A DNA stretch of 14,078 nt from Acidobacteriota bacterium (GTDB lineage: Bacteria; Acidobacteriota; Aminicenantia; UBA2199), in contig JAKAGC010000029.1 in NCBI GenBank assembly GCA_021817755.1, forward strand, positions 1 through 14,078. Direction: 5' to 3'. The notes under the pieces were generated by a model, which ran no database searches, was not told the DNA's origin, and saw nothing but the letters and a program-made list of their open reading frames with translations. Every line of letters begins with the position of its first letter. Positions within the stretch are counted from its first letter, which is position 1. Positions 7,108 through 14,078 of this stretch are shown here, piece by piece. The translations under genes and the position numbers were made by a program.

Positions 7108-7136
7108 ATTATAATGAATTCATCTCAAAATGTCAA
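7108..7136 (-). promoter_or_regulatory. Consensus sigma-70 promoter of the csgG-like gene
   Basis: On the minus strand, TTGACA (complement of 7131-7136), a 17-nt spacer and TATAAT (complement of 7108-7113) match the sigma-70 consensus exactly at all 12 positions. Transcription would begin near 7101, giving a leader of roughly 22 nt that contains the strong Shine-Dalgarno site. It predicts high constitutive expression unless repressed. Confidence 0.85.
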
Positions 7137-7155
7137 AGAGAATTAATGCGAATCT

Positions 7156-7177
7156 AAAAAATTGGTGCCTTGACACC
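7156..7177 (-). terminator. Short intrinsic terminator at the end of the macroglobulin operon
   Basis: On the minus strand, GGTGT-CAAG-GCACC (7177-7164, with one G-U pair) is followed by AATTTTTT (7163-7156). It lies about 110 nt past the stop of the metallopeptidase gene and just before the csgG-like promoter. The stem is only 5 bp, so efficiency is uncertain. The stretch between (7178-7287) is AT-rich, with a 7-T run on the minus strand but no other structure that I see. Confidence 0.45.
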
Positions 7178-7287
7178 CTTTAAATCCCGTTTTTCCCTGG
7201 TTCTCCTATCAAATTTGTACCGAACCGGAAAGATCGAAACCGCCTATAATCAACAATTTTTAAAAAAACAAATAAGAGTTGGAATAA

Positions 7288-7971
7288 TTAGAGGTGAAAC
7301 AGTGACTCCACACCGTTTCGATCCCCAGTTTTTAATCCAATCAGTCCTTTAAGGATAACGTCAAATCCCTTCTCATTAATAATTCGCTCTACCAGCTCGG
7401 AAGCCAGGCAATATCCATCGTGATTTTTTTCACGATCCCGAGATGAGATCATTTTATCCAGAATTTCAGAGGAAAAGAACGTATTCTTTTTCTCCTCTCC
7501 TCCATTTAGACGCTGCATACAGTTCAGAGAATCTTTTCCACCTGAAAAATGCAGAGCAAGTCCCTCATTCAACCATAGGGGACATCCCTTCCCACAAATT
7601 TTCTCAATACAGTAATGGATGAATTCATGAAGAACCGTTTCCTCAAAAATTCCACGTTCTTTTAATATATAAAGCGGTTGTAAGTAAATGATTGGAAATA
7701 TGTAATGTCCCCCATTCCACCAATTCGCATTAGTACGTGTTGTAAACTCCACAACATCCTTACATACCATTACTTCCAACCGTGAATTTATATCCAATTT
7801 GAACAATGGCAAAAATCGCTCCGCTCCTTCATCAAGCAGAGTTTCGATCTCTTGCAATTCTATTTCCGAAACCACCCCACGAATATCGTATTCCATCCCT
7901 GATAATGATATTGAAAAAAAAATCGTTATTATAACCAGGATAATCAGGGTTCTCAATTCATTGTCTTTCAT
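7288..7971 (-). CDS. Exported HExxH zinc metallopeptidase (peptidase MA-like)
   Basis: The 227-residue protein has an N-terminal hydrophobic segment (about 8-24) that would act as signal peptide or membrane anchor, so the catalytic part should be periplasmic. The zinc motif is HEFIH (115-119) with Glu116 as catalytic base, and NEGLA (135-139) supplies the third ligand Glu136 seventeen residues after His119. This spacing is typical of gluzincins such as the peptidase MA family. Six cysteines in the mature part, several near the active site (CIEKICGKGC), suggest disulfides. The start overlaps the end of the transpeptidase-SpoIID gene by 14 nt with no clear Shine-Dalgarno site, so translational coupling is likely. 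It is the last gene of the operon. The substrate is unknown; context points to envelope protein or peptidoglycan-associated processing. Confidence 0.83.
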   Translation of the reverse strand: MKDNELRTLIILVIITIFFSISLSGMEYDIRGVVSEIELQEIETLLDEGAERFLPLFKLDINSRLEVMVCKDVVEFTTRTNANWWNGGHYIFPIIYLQPLYILKERGIFEETVLHEFIHYCIEKICGKGCPLWLNEGLALHFSGGKDSLNCMQRLNGGEEKKNTFFSSEILDKMISSRDREKNHDGYCLASELVERIINEKGFDVILKGLIGLKTGDRNGVESLFHL

Positions 7972-10180
7972 GGTTGGTAATTTTTAATCCCATCGAATCA
8001 GGCTCTTTTTCTAAACCATCTAAATCATTAAAATCATCGCTATACTTATCGCCGTTGAACCCCGGTGTGCTTACCGGTAAACTTAGTGCAGTACGGAACT
8101 TCTCATCGATCATTCCATAATTGTCAATTTCAGTTCCAGGAAAATATATTCTCAGGATATCCACACAATTTTTCCCACTCATTGCCAACCCCCTTGCCCC
8201 ATACTGGCATAACCCTACCCCGTGCCCAAGACCCTTTCCTGAAAACGTAAACACATTTCCATTTTTCTGAAGAGTAAAGTTTGCACTTTTTATACTGTTC
8301 CATCCCAATATCCGACCCATTTTAATATGAAAATCTTCTCCCTTCATTGTTATTTCTCTTTTTCCAGGGAAGATAAAGGCCATTTTCTTTATCCATCCTG
8401 CTGGGTCTACATCTTTTAAAACCATATCCAACGGGCGTTCACCAATTGTATTTTTTATTGCATCAAATAATCTGTTTTCGTCGATTTTAAAGGTCCAACG
8501 GTAATGCGGTGATTTTCCACAACGTTCACCATCATTGATCGGCTTCAAGTAAGGAATCTCTTTATCTTCCCAAACCCCACGATAAGAAGTCGTAAATCCC
8601 CCGCATGTGGAATGATAAAACACACTGCACAATTTCCCTTTGTGTATCAGAACCTGTCCACTAGTTTCACTTAAAATACGGCGGATGATTTCTCCTCCCG
8701 CCGTATTACCAATATAATGCTGACAGTGGGTCGTATCGCAAAAATCAGTGTCACCGTGACGTTTTAAGTTATTCAAAGCAAATGTCCGGCTTAATATTGC
8801 CTGTACTTTCAGTAATTCATCCCTTTTTAAATTATTTTTTTTTTGTGAAGGTGGCTCATTATCATCTACCATTCCCATTTCACAACCGATGACACCTTCC
8901 AGGTAATCTCCCAACCTCAATATGTTATTTGTTTCCAGGTATCCGTTCCCCGGTTTGATGGAAATCGCTCCCTTGTACTCCCGAGATTCCGAATTCTTTT
9001 GCCGGATTTGAATAACCCCCTGCGGTTGAGTATTTTTGATTTCAAGGTGATTAAAAATCTGCGGTTCTCCACCATCTGTGATTAACTGCAATATACCCCC
9101 TGTGCCATAATTTACCTGCAATGTCTTTGCGTTTATTTTTATTATCCCTTCTTCTCCTTCACCCGAAATGGAAAGCAGACCGAATCGTCCCGAGATATCC
9201 AATTGTTTCGGTTTTAGAATAGAAAATAGCGAAACAGAAACTATTTCCCCATCTTCATCTAATTTTTTAAGCTCTTCCGCTACCTGAAGCCCCACAGGCA
9301 GTGCATCTTTACTTCCTGAACCTCTCATTTTAAAAACCAGTATCACCAGGTTCCGGTTTTTTAACGGCAGGTACCCCACAAACCATGCATGAGTACTAAT
9401 CCCATCCTCACCCGGAGCCGTTCCTGTTTTTGCGTAACCCCCTGTTGCCTGGAAATATCCCGCTGATGTTCCTGTTTCTGCTCCCTGCCAAAGTGCTTTA
9501 CGAATAACACCATAGCATTCCCCATACTCCAATTTCTCTTTTACCACCGTTTGCTTGTTTCCTAAAGTGGGGACAACAACTTTTCCTCCGTTTACCACAG
9601 CCGCAAACGCAGTTATCATTTGAACCGGGGTTACCAGTAATTGCCGGCTTATTCCTGAAGCCGCCTTTACTTTTTCCAGGTGGTCTCCATACTCCGGCAA
9701 GGTTCCCATTGCTTCTTCTGACCAATCAATACCCGTCTTTTTCCCAAATCCAAATGACCGTAAAAAACGAAAATATTCATCATATCCAATGGAGTCGATT
9801 AACTGGGAAACCTGATAAAAATAAACATTACATGATTCCGAAATCCCCCTGTATAAATCGACTGCACCATGCCCTTTTTTGTCCCAGCAATCCAGATCTT
9901 CTCCTCCCAATTTATAAAATCCGTTGCAATGAAAGGTCGTAGAAGGTGAAATAATATTTTCTTTTAATCCGAATAAAGCTGTATATAGTTTTATCACGGA
10001 ACCCGGGGGGAAAGTGGATTGCATTGCATCTACAGGGTTATCCATACGGATTATTTTCCCTGTATCCGCATCCATAACAATAACCACGGATTCACCGGCT
10101 TTCACCCATAATGAGAAAAGGAAAAAGCCGGTACTTAAAGCAAAAATAATCCGTGAGAACCCATTATATTTATGGCGCAT
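7958..10180 (-). CDS. Fusion of a penicillin-binding transpeptidase and a SpoIID/LytB domain
   Basis: One polypeptide of 740 residues carries two peptidoglycan activities. After a membrane anchor or signal (about 10-28), residues 30-310 form a class B-like DD-transpeptidase with all three active-site motifs: SVIK (Ser61, Lys64), SCN (116-118) and KTG (251-253). The usual N-terminal PBP dimerisation domain is absent. Residues ~330-690 match SpoIID/LytB, a lytic transglycosylase acting on denuded glycans: LGDYLEGVIGCEMG with the presumed catalytic Glu434, CDTTHCQHYIG (481-490), HSTCGG and GKGLGHGVGLCQYGARG (648-664). An acidic tail of ~50 residues follows. I chose the ATG at 10180; a TTG at 10183 directly precedes it. 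Either way the start lies inside the end of the yfaP-like gene (11-14 nt overlap) and there is no strong Shine-Dalgarno site, suggesting coupled translation. Motifs are intact, so both activities are plausible. The domain pairing is unusual to my knowledge. Confidence 0.9.
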   Translation of the reverse strand: MRHKYNGFSRIIFALSTGFFLFSLWVKAGESVVIVMDADTGKIIRMDNPVDAMQSTFPPGSVIKLYTALFGLKENIISPSTTFHCNGFYKLGGEDLDCWDKKGHGAVDLYRGISESCNVYFYQVSQLIDSIGYDEYFRFLRSFGFGKKTGIDWSEEAMGTLPEYGDHLEKVKAASGISRQLLVTPVQMITAFAAVVNGGKVVVPTLGNKQTVVKEKLEYGECYGVIRKALWQGAETGTSAGYFQATGGYAKTGTAPGEDGISTHAWFVGYLPLKNRNLVILVFKMRGSGSKDALPVGLQVAEELKKLDEDGEIVSVSLFSILKPKQLDISGRFGLLSISGEGEEGIIKINAKTLQVNYGTGGILQLITDGGEPQIFNHLEIKNTQPQGVIQIRQKNSESREYKGAISIKPGNGYLETNNILRLGDYLEGVIGCEMGMVDDNEPPSQKKNNLKRDELLKVQAILSRTFALNNLKRHGDTDFCDTTHCQHYIGNTAGGEIIRRILSETSGQVLIHKGKLCSVFYHSTCGGFTTSYRGVWEDKEIPYLKPINDGERCGKSPHYRWTFKIDENRLFDAIKNTIGERPLDMVLKDVDPAGWIKKMAFIFPGKREITMKGEDFHIKMGRILGWNSIKSANFTLQKNGNVFTFSGKGLGHGVGLCQYGARGLAMSGKNCVDILRIYFPGTEIDNYGMIDEKFRTALSLPVSTPGFNGDKYSDDFNDLDGLEKEPDSMGLKITNHERQ

Positions 10181-10931
10181 CAATTTCGCTGCCCAGTTTC
10201 CCGATATTGAATTTTCCTACTTCAAAGGTATCATCTGTTTTAACCAGTACTTTTTCAAAATAATACCGTTTTTCAAAATCCGTTCCTTCAAAGAGAATGA
10301 CCTGGACTTTTGCCAGTGTTTGCGGATAATCATTACTGGAAAAATAATGAACCATAACCGTGTATTCTCCAGAAGTCGCATTCGACTGCGTAAATACTTC
10401 CGGGCCATATCCATTCGTAATATCCACATCCAATTGCCCTCCGTCCGGGGATTCCTTTGCTCCATAATAACAATCGAATCCCGCAGGGTTTTTCACATGC
10501 AGATCGATATCCGTTCCGTCCGTATCCCACGAAAGAATAATTTTGATGTCTTTCTTCGGTACTTCACTATAAAGTACTACCTGGTCCGAATAAATGCGCC
10601 CATTTTTCTGGACCTGTACAATTATCGAATTACTGCCCGGAGATAGAACCAGTTTCTCGTTAACTTCCTGATCTCTAACTCTCACCATGCGAGAGCTTCC
10701 GTTTTCCAGTAAATAAGCGAACGCCACATCCGGATCAGAGATATGCGCATTTAATTCAAGCAGACGATCTCCCGACCAACCATTTAATGGTTGAAGAATT
10801 TTTACTATGACCGGTGCTGAAACCGCCTTTTTTTTATCTACTCCATACACATCCGGAGAAACCAGAAAAAGAAACAGACTCGCTGCCCACACGACACTCA
10901 TTATCTTATAAATTCTACCATTTCGTTTCAT
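10170..10931 (-). CDS. YfaP-like exported protein: Ig-like domain plus DUF2135
   Basis: The 253-residue protein has a signal peptide (core about 10-25, likely cleavage near VYGV at 28-31). Residues ~38-123 look like a bacterial Ig-like beta-sandwich (PLNGWSGDRLLELNAHISD, SPGSNSIIVQVQKNG). Residues ~128-240 match DUF2135/YfaP: LSWDTDGTDIDLHVKNPAG (133-151), GGQLDVDITNGYGPEVF and GEYTVMVHYF. DUF2135 has no assigned activity; acidic residues in WDTDGTDID could bind calcium, which is my inference. In E. coli, yfaP lies in a cluster with the macroglobulin gene yfaS, and the same neighbourhood here supports a shared role with the macroglobulin. It starts 23 nt after the macroglobulin stop with AAGG (complement of 10938-10941) upstream, and its 3' end overlaps the next gene. 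Confidence 0.87.
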   Translation of the reverse strand: MKRNGRIYKIMSVVWAASLFLFLVSPDVYGVDKKKAVSAPVIVKILQPLNGWSGDRLLELNAHISDPDVAFAYLLENGSSRMVRVRDQEVNEKLVLSPGSNSIIVQVQKNGRIYSDQVVLYSEVPKKDIKIILSWDTDGTDIDLHVKNPAGFDCYYGAKESPDGGQLDVDITNGYGPEVFTQSNATSGEYTVMVHYFSSNDYPQTLAKVQVILFEGTDFEKRYYFEKVLVKTDDTFEVGKFNIGKLGSEIDAP

Positions 10932-10954
10932 GTTGTTACCTTGACATTCTTTTT

Positions 10955-13900
10955 TTATTTATTATCGTTTCCCACATTAACATGGAAACGTTTTGAAAGA
11001 GCAAACCGGTTTTCATAATACATCGAACGGATAGTCGAAGCGTTCACTTCATAGCTCCCTTCCAATGCTGCTCGCATTATATAGAAAATCGTTACCGTTT
11101 TGTTGGCATTCAATTCACTAAAAAAGAATACCATTCGATTATCCCGGATTTCTTTATACGTAATTGCCCGGTTTTCAAGAAGAGTATCCGTAATCCATTG
11201 ATCCTTAAAATTGTAGCCATCATTACGTTCGATTACCTGGAATCCCGCAGGGATAAAATCTTCCAGCATCATGTAATCATAAGCTTGCTTCGCGCTGATA
11301 TTGATCTGAACCAGGAACTCCTCTCCCGGAACAAACGTAATGTTATCACTCGATTCAATGGGTGTATGTTGATATAGAAAATCCGGTGTTGACGTCATCC
11401 TGTAGTATTTCCGCTGAACAGTTAACGGCCCTGTCCGGGTTTCCACATCCGATTCGGTTGTGAAATAGTTAATTTCCATAGTCATGTACATTTCCGAATC
11501 TGATTTTTTTTCTATTTCCAATGTATTTTCGCCTTTATTCAATTCGTTATAAGGCAAGTATGTATTCGATTCACCATTATCTGCATAAATTTTATCTACG
11601 GTAACCGTATGCCACGTTTTACTATTCAGCCGGAAACGTACCGAATCCGAATTACGTTCTTTGATTCCTTTGCGTGCGATTATTTCTGCCAATGCAATCG
11701 CTGCCGCCGCTGTATCCCGGGTCGAATTCCACCGCTCACCGTTTCGCTGATTCATCAACCAGTTTACTCCCATAAAAATACGCGGATCCTGTGGGCGGAC
11801 CGTAATGATTGCCTGAAGTGCATAAGCAGTTGTCGCAATGCTTTCTTTCTCAGTCAACAACCTGTATTTTACCTGATCGCTCCAATATCCGGTATTTAAT
11901 GCCTTATCGAAGGTCCCACGAGATAACAGTATATCTGCAAGTGTTCCCGCTTCTGCCTTTTTGCCGGCACGGGAAGCAGCCAGGGTTAACAACGCCAGAC
12001 TATAATTGGAAAGCGTATTTCTAGTTTTATATACATCCATAATGATCGATACCGGGGCACGGTCTGCCAATGCCAGTGTATAAAGTCCAAATACTTTGCT
12101 TGAAATTGGAATCCCCGGATTGCCCATCATTTTTTCAATGACTCCGATTCCTGCATTATATACCTGTGAATCAACTTTGTATCCAAGATTACGTGCCAGG
12201 GTCAAACCATACATCACATAAACCGTCATATACTGGTCCCCTTGTGCTTCATTCCACCATCCCCAGTTCCCATTATGCTGAAAACTTATCAGCCGGTTAA
12301 TTCCTGAGTTGATATATCCTGATACTTTATTTTTCAATTCCACATTGGAGATTTTAAGTTTGTCCAGTATTCCTGCCAGAACCACATCCGGTAAGAATCC
12401 ACTCATGGTTTGTTCCACACAACCGTATGGATATTCTGCTAAATAGTTTAGCGAGGAAAGTAACGCCCGGTAAATCCCCGAATGAAAATATATTGGTGCT
12501 TTGATGAACCGGTTATATCCATCTTCTGTCAGATTGAATTTCAATATTTTTTGCGTTTCAGAAGGCTCAAAGGTATGGGTTAACGGCTGTACTTTTTCAA
12601 CACCATACGGAGTAACAGGCACTGTTAATTTTATACCATCACTGACAGCAGCCGATTTCGCTTCTGCCGCGATAATCACTTTTATTTTATTGTATATTTT
12701 GACTTTTGCATAAAGTGTTGTTGAACCATAGGCGTTCAGAGAAAATGAATTCGGAACAGTGGAGGTTATTTTCCCACCCTGAATATCCATTTGGAAAGAA
12801 CCCTTCATTGGTTGAGCCGTCGTATTTCTTAACAATACCGGTAATAGAATTTCATCGCCTTCCGTAAAGGTTTGCGGCGGATCCAATTGTAAGACAAGAT
12901 CTTTTCGTGAGACCACTTTTTCAATAACGCTGCCGATACGCGTTTCTTTATCCACCACTCGTGCCGTAAAACGCCATTGGGTAATATTGTCGGGAAGAAC
13001 AAAACTCACCGAAGCATTTCCGTCAGCAGCCGTATTTACTGCCGGTATCCAGTAACATGTATCTTTGAATTGATCACGCAACTTTCTCTCAAATATCGAT
13101 TTAAAACTCGATAGCCCACTACTCGGCTTCATTTCCAGTGCTGCCAATTCTTGTTTTAAATCCTGACTGTACCCGTAAAAATTAAATACTAACGAATTCC
13201 CAGTACGCACATTGTTTCGCTTACGTGAATAGAAAAACTTCTGCATATCTACCACCAGCTCCGGGCTGATTGCATATATCGCTTCATCCACAACTCCCAA
13301 TGATACTTCTGCTTGCACCGGGTTATTCTTGTAATCTACTACTTTTATCCTTGCATTTACAGTATCTCCCGGTTTATATAATTTTTTCTCCGGTGTTACC
13401 ATTACTTTCAAGAATTTCTCTGCCGGTGGTATGATTATTGTTTTTTGTTTCTGGTAAAAGCGATCCTCATATACAGCAGCCGCCTGAATAAAAATATTCG
13501 GGGTGTAAAGAGTTTTAAGTGGAACATCAATTATACAAGAGTTCCCGGTAAACTTTTCCACTTTATATGAATAGAGATTCCCTCCCTCAACCGTAAACAA
13601 GAATGGAATATTCGGAATCCGGGAAAGAATAAGGAAACGGGCTGTTTCATTTGAACGATAATTGGATTTATCCGAAACAATTTCGATTCCTTCTCCCGCA
13701 TATCCGACTGCTTCTCCCGCAGATGCAATCCAGATGGAGGTTGTTGCCTGGATGACATGATTCAATGTATCCATAGCACGAGCCACAAGAACAATATGAC
13801 CGCTTTTCGATGCACTGAATTTGACCAATCCCACACCGTTTTTATCACATTGAATATTTTTTGAATAAATAACCGTTTCAATAGGTTCACCCGAATTTTT

Positions 13901-14078
13901 ACCATTCTTCCCCGCATTCTGAGGCACCATATGAACCGCTTTAAAATCGATACCCGCGGCAACCGGAGTGTTATTTAAATCCCGGGTTCTAAATGTTACT
14001 GTTATTTCCTGGTTTTTCGGATAAACAAGCCGGTTACTGCGAAGGGCAATATTGAATTGACCCGTAGACGTTCTAACC
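10955..14078 (-). CDS. Bacterial alpha-2-macroglobulin with intact thioester motif, N-terminus outside the window
   Basis: About 1040 C-terminal residues are visible; the frame is open to the right edge, so the Met codon at 13930 is internal. Such proteins trap attacking proteases in the periplasm: cleavage of a bait region exposes a thioester that links covalently to the protease. Counting from that Met, macroglobulin-type beta domains occupy 1-240, a probable bait/linker lies near 240-300, a conserved block TQWRFTARVVDKETRIG is at 317-333, and the thioester motif is YGCVEQ (Cys504, Gln507; codons 12421-12410) in an alpha-toroid domain (~480-760). The C-terminal receptor-binding-like domain (~835-985) has EDFIPAGFQVIE and RMVFFFSELNA. 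The thioester is complete, unlike in YfaS-type members where I believe it can be lost. It is the first visible gene of the operon. Signal peptide and lipobox cannot be judged. Confidence 0.94.
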   Translation of the reverse strand, partial: VRTSTGQFNIALRSNRLVYPKNQEITVTFRTRDLNNTPVAAGIDFKAVHMVPQNAGKNGKNSGEPIETVIYSKNIQCDKNGVGLVKFSASKSGHIVLVARAMDTLNHVIQATTSIWIASAGEAVGYAGEGIEIVSDKSNYRSNETARFLILSRIPNIPFLFTVEGGNLYSYKVEKFTGNSCIIDVPLKTLYTPNIFIQAAAVYEDRFYQKQKTIIIPPAEKFLKVMVTPEKKLYKPGDTVNARIKVVDYKNNPVQAEVSLGVVDEAIYAISPELVVDMQKFFYSRKRNNVRTGNSLVFNFYGYSQDLKQELAALEMKPSSGLSSFKSIFERKLRDQFKDTCYWIPAVNTAADGNASVSFVLPDNITQWRFTARVVDKETRIGSVIEKVVSRKDLVLQLDPPQTFTEGDEILLPVLLRNTTAQPMKGSFQMDIQGGKITSTVPNSFSLNAYGSTTLYAKVKIYNKIKVIIAAEAKSAAVSDGIKLTVPVTPYGVEKVQPLTHTFEPSETQKILKFNLTEDGYNRFIKAPIYFHSGIYRALLSSLNYLAEYPYGCVEQTMSGFLPDVVLAGILDKLKISNVELKNKVSGYINSGINRLISFQHNGNWGWWNEAQGDQYMTVYVMYGLTLARNLGYKVDSQVYNAGIGVIEKMMGNPGIPISSKVFGLYTLALADRAPVSIIMDVYKTRNTLSNYSLALLTLAASRAGKKAEAGTLADILLSRGTFDKALNTGYWSDQVKYRLLTEKESIATTAYALQAIITVRPQDPRIFMGVNWLMNQRNGERWNSTRDTAAAAIALAEIIARKGIKERNSDSVRFRLNSKTWHTVTVDKIYADNGESNTYLPYNELNKGENTLEIEKKSDSEMYMTMEINYFTTESDVETRTGPLTVQRKYYRMTSTPDFLYQHTPIESSDNITFVPGEEFLVQINISAKQAYDYMMLEDFIPAGFQVIERNDGYNFKDQWITDTLLENRAITYKEIRDNRMVFFFSELNANKTVTIFYIMRAALEGSYEVNASTIRSMYYENRFALSKRFHVNVGNDNK

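Noticed and set aside
7245..7250. Plus-strand TATAAT as a promoter
   Set aside because: No acceptable -35 box at 16-18 nt and no plus-strand gene downstream.
9290..10090. A class D beta-lactamase in the N-terminal half of the fusion
   Set aside because: The SCN triad and the flanking FGFGKKTGIDW and LLVTPVQMITAFAAVVNGG segments are those of class B penicillin-binding proteins.
7958..10180. A sporulation gene, because of the SpoIID domain
   Set aside because: SpoIID/LytB domains occur widely in non-spore-formers and no other sporulation gene is present.
10014..10646. A 210-residue open frame on the plus strand
   Set aside because: It runs antisense across the well-supported yfaP-like and transpeptidase genes, has no recognisable domain and has no ribosome-binding context; it is a shadow.
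13928..13930. ATG (minus strand) at 13930 as the macroglobulin start
   Set aside because: The upstream codons to 14077 are open and encode a typical macroglobulin beta strand pattern (RSNRLVYPKNQEITVTFRTR), so the Met is internal.

Overview
The window reads as a chromosomal segment of a bacterium with an outer membrane, roughly 40% G+C by eye. The grounds are an exported alpha-2-macroglobulin, a CsgG-like protein and periplasmic cell-wall enzymes. Coding is dense, with short spacers and strong Shine-Dalgarno sites. I cannot name the phylum. A fused pyrBI and a SpoIID-family enzyme in a non-model background would fit a spirochaete or one of the poorly cultured deep lineages, but that is only a guess. 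There are no mobile elements, CRISPR arrays, tRNA or rRNA genes that I can see, and no gene-free stretch over 300 bases; the largest gaps are about 200 bases and are described.

Layout. (1) The left edge holds the 3' part of a plus-strand pyrBI fusion (aspartate carbamoyltransferase with its regulatory domain). Every other gene is on the minus strand. (2) 5061 down to 1485 is a tight three-gene operon with 14-nt gaps: carboxyltransferase, a biotin carboxylase homologue, and a biotinyl carrier protein, forming a biotin-dependent acyl-CoA carboxylase-type complex. The biotin carboxylase homologue has lost three residues used for bicarbonate and biotin chemistry in E. coli AccC. (3) 6195-5221 is a stand-alone radical SAM protein with a possible terminator behind it. 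(4) 7078-6359 is a CsgG-family protein with its own consensus sigma-70 promoter. (5) The right edge down to 7288 is a four-gene minus-strand operon: alpha-2-macroglobulin (N-terminus outside the window), a YfaP/DUF2135 protein, a penicillin-binding transpeptidase fused to a SpoIID-type glycan-cleaving domain, and a small HExxH metallopeptidase. The last two overlap their upstream neighbours.

The most interesting content is the right-hand operon. In well-known bacteria, alpha-2-macroglobulin genes travel with pbpC (a bifunctional peptidoglycan synthase) or with the yfa genes. Here a thioester-bearing macroglobulin and a YfaP protein are joined to a different cell-wall enzyme, a reduced class B-like transpeptidase and a SpoIID domain in one polypeptide, plus an exported protease. 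I infer an envelope protection or repair system that traps proteases and remodels peptidoglycan. The second is the carboxylase operon: carboxyltransferase and carrier look intact while the ATP-dependent subunit looks catalytically impaired. This suggests a transcarboxylase or decarboxylase, or dependence on a second biotin carboxylase elsewhere.
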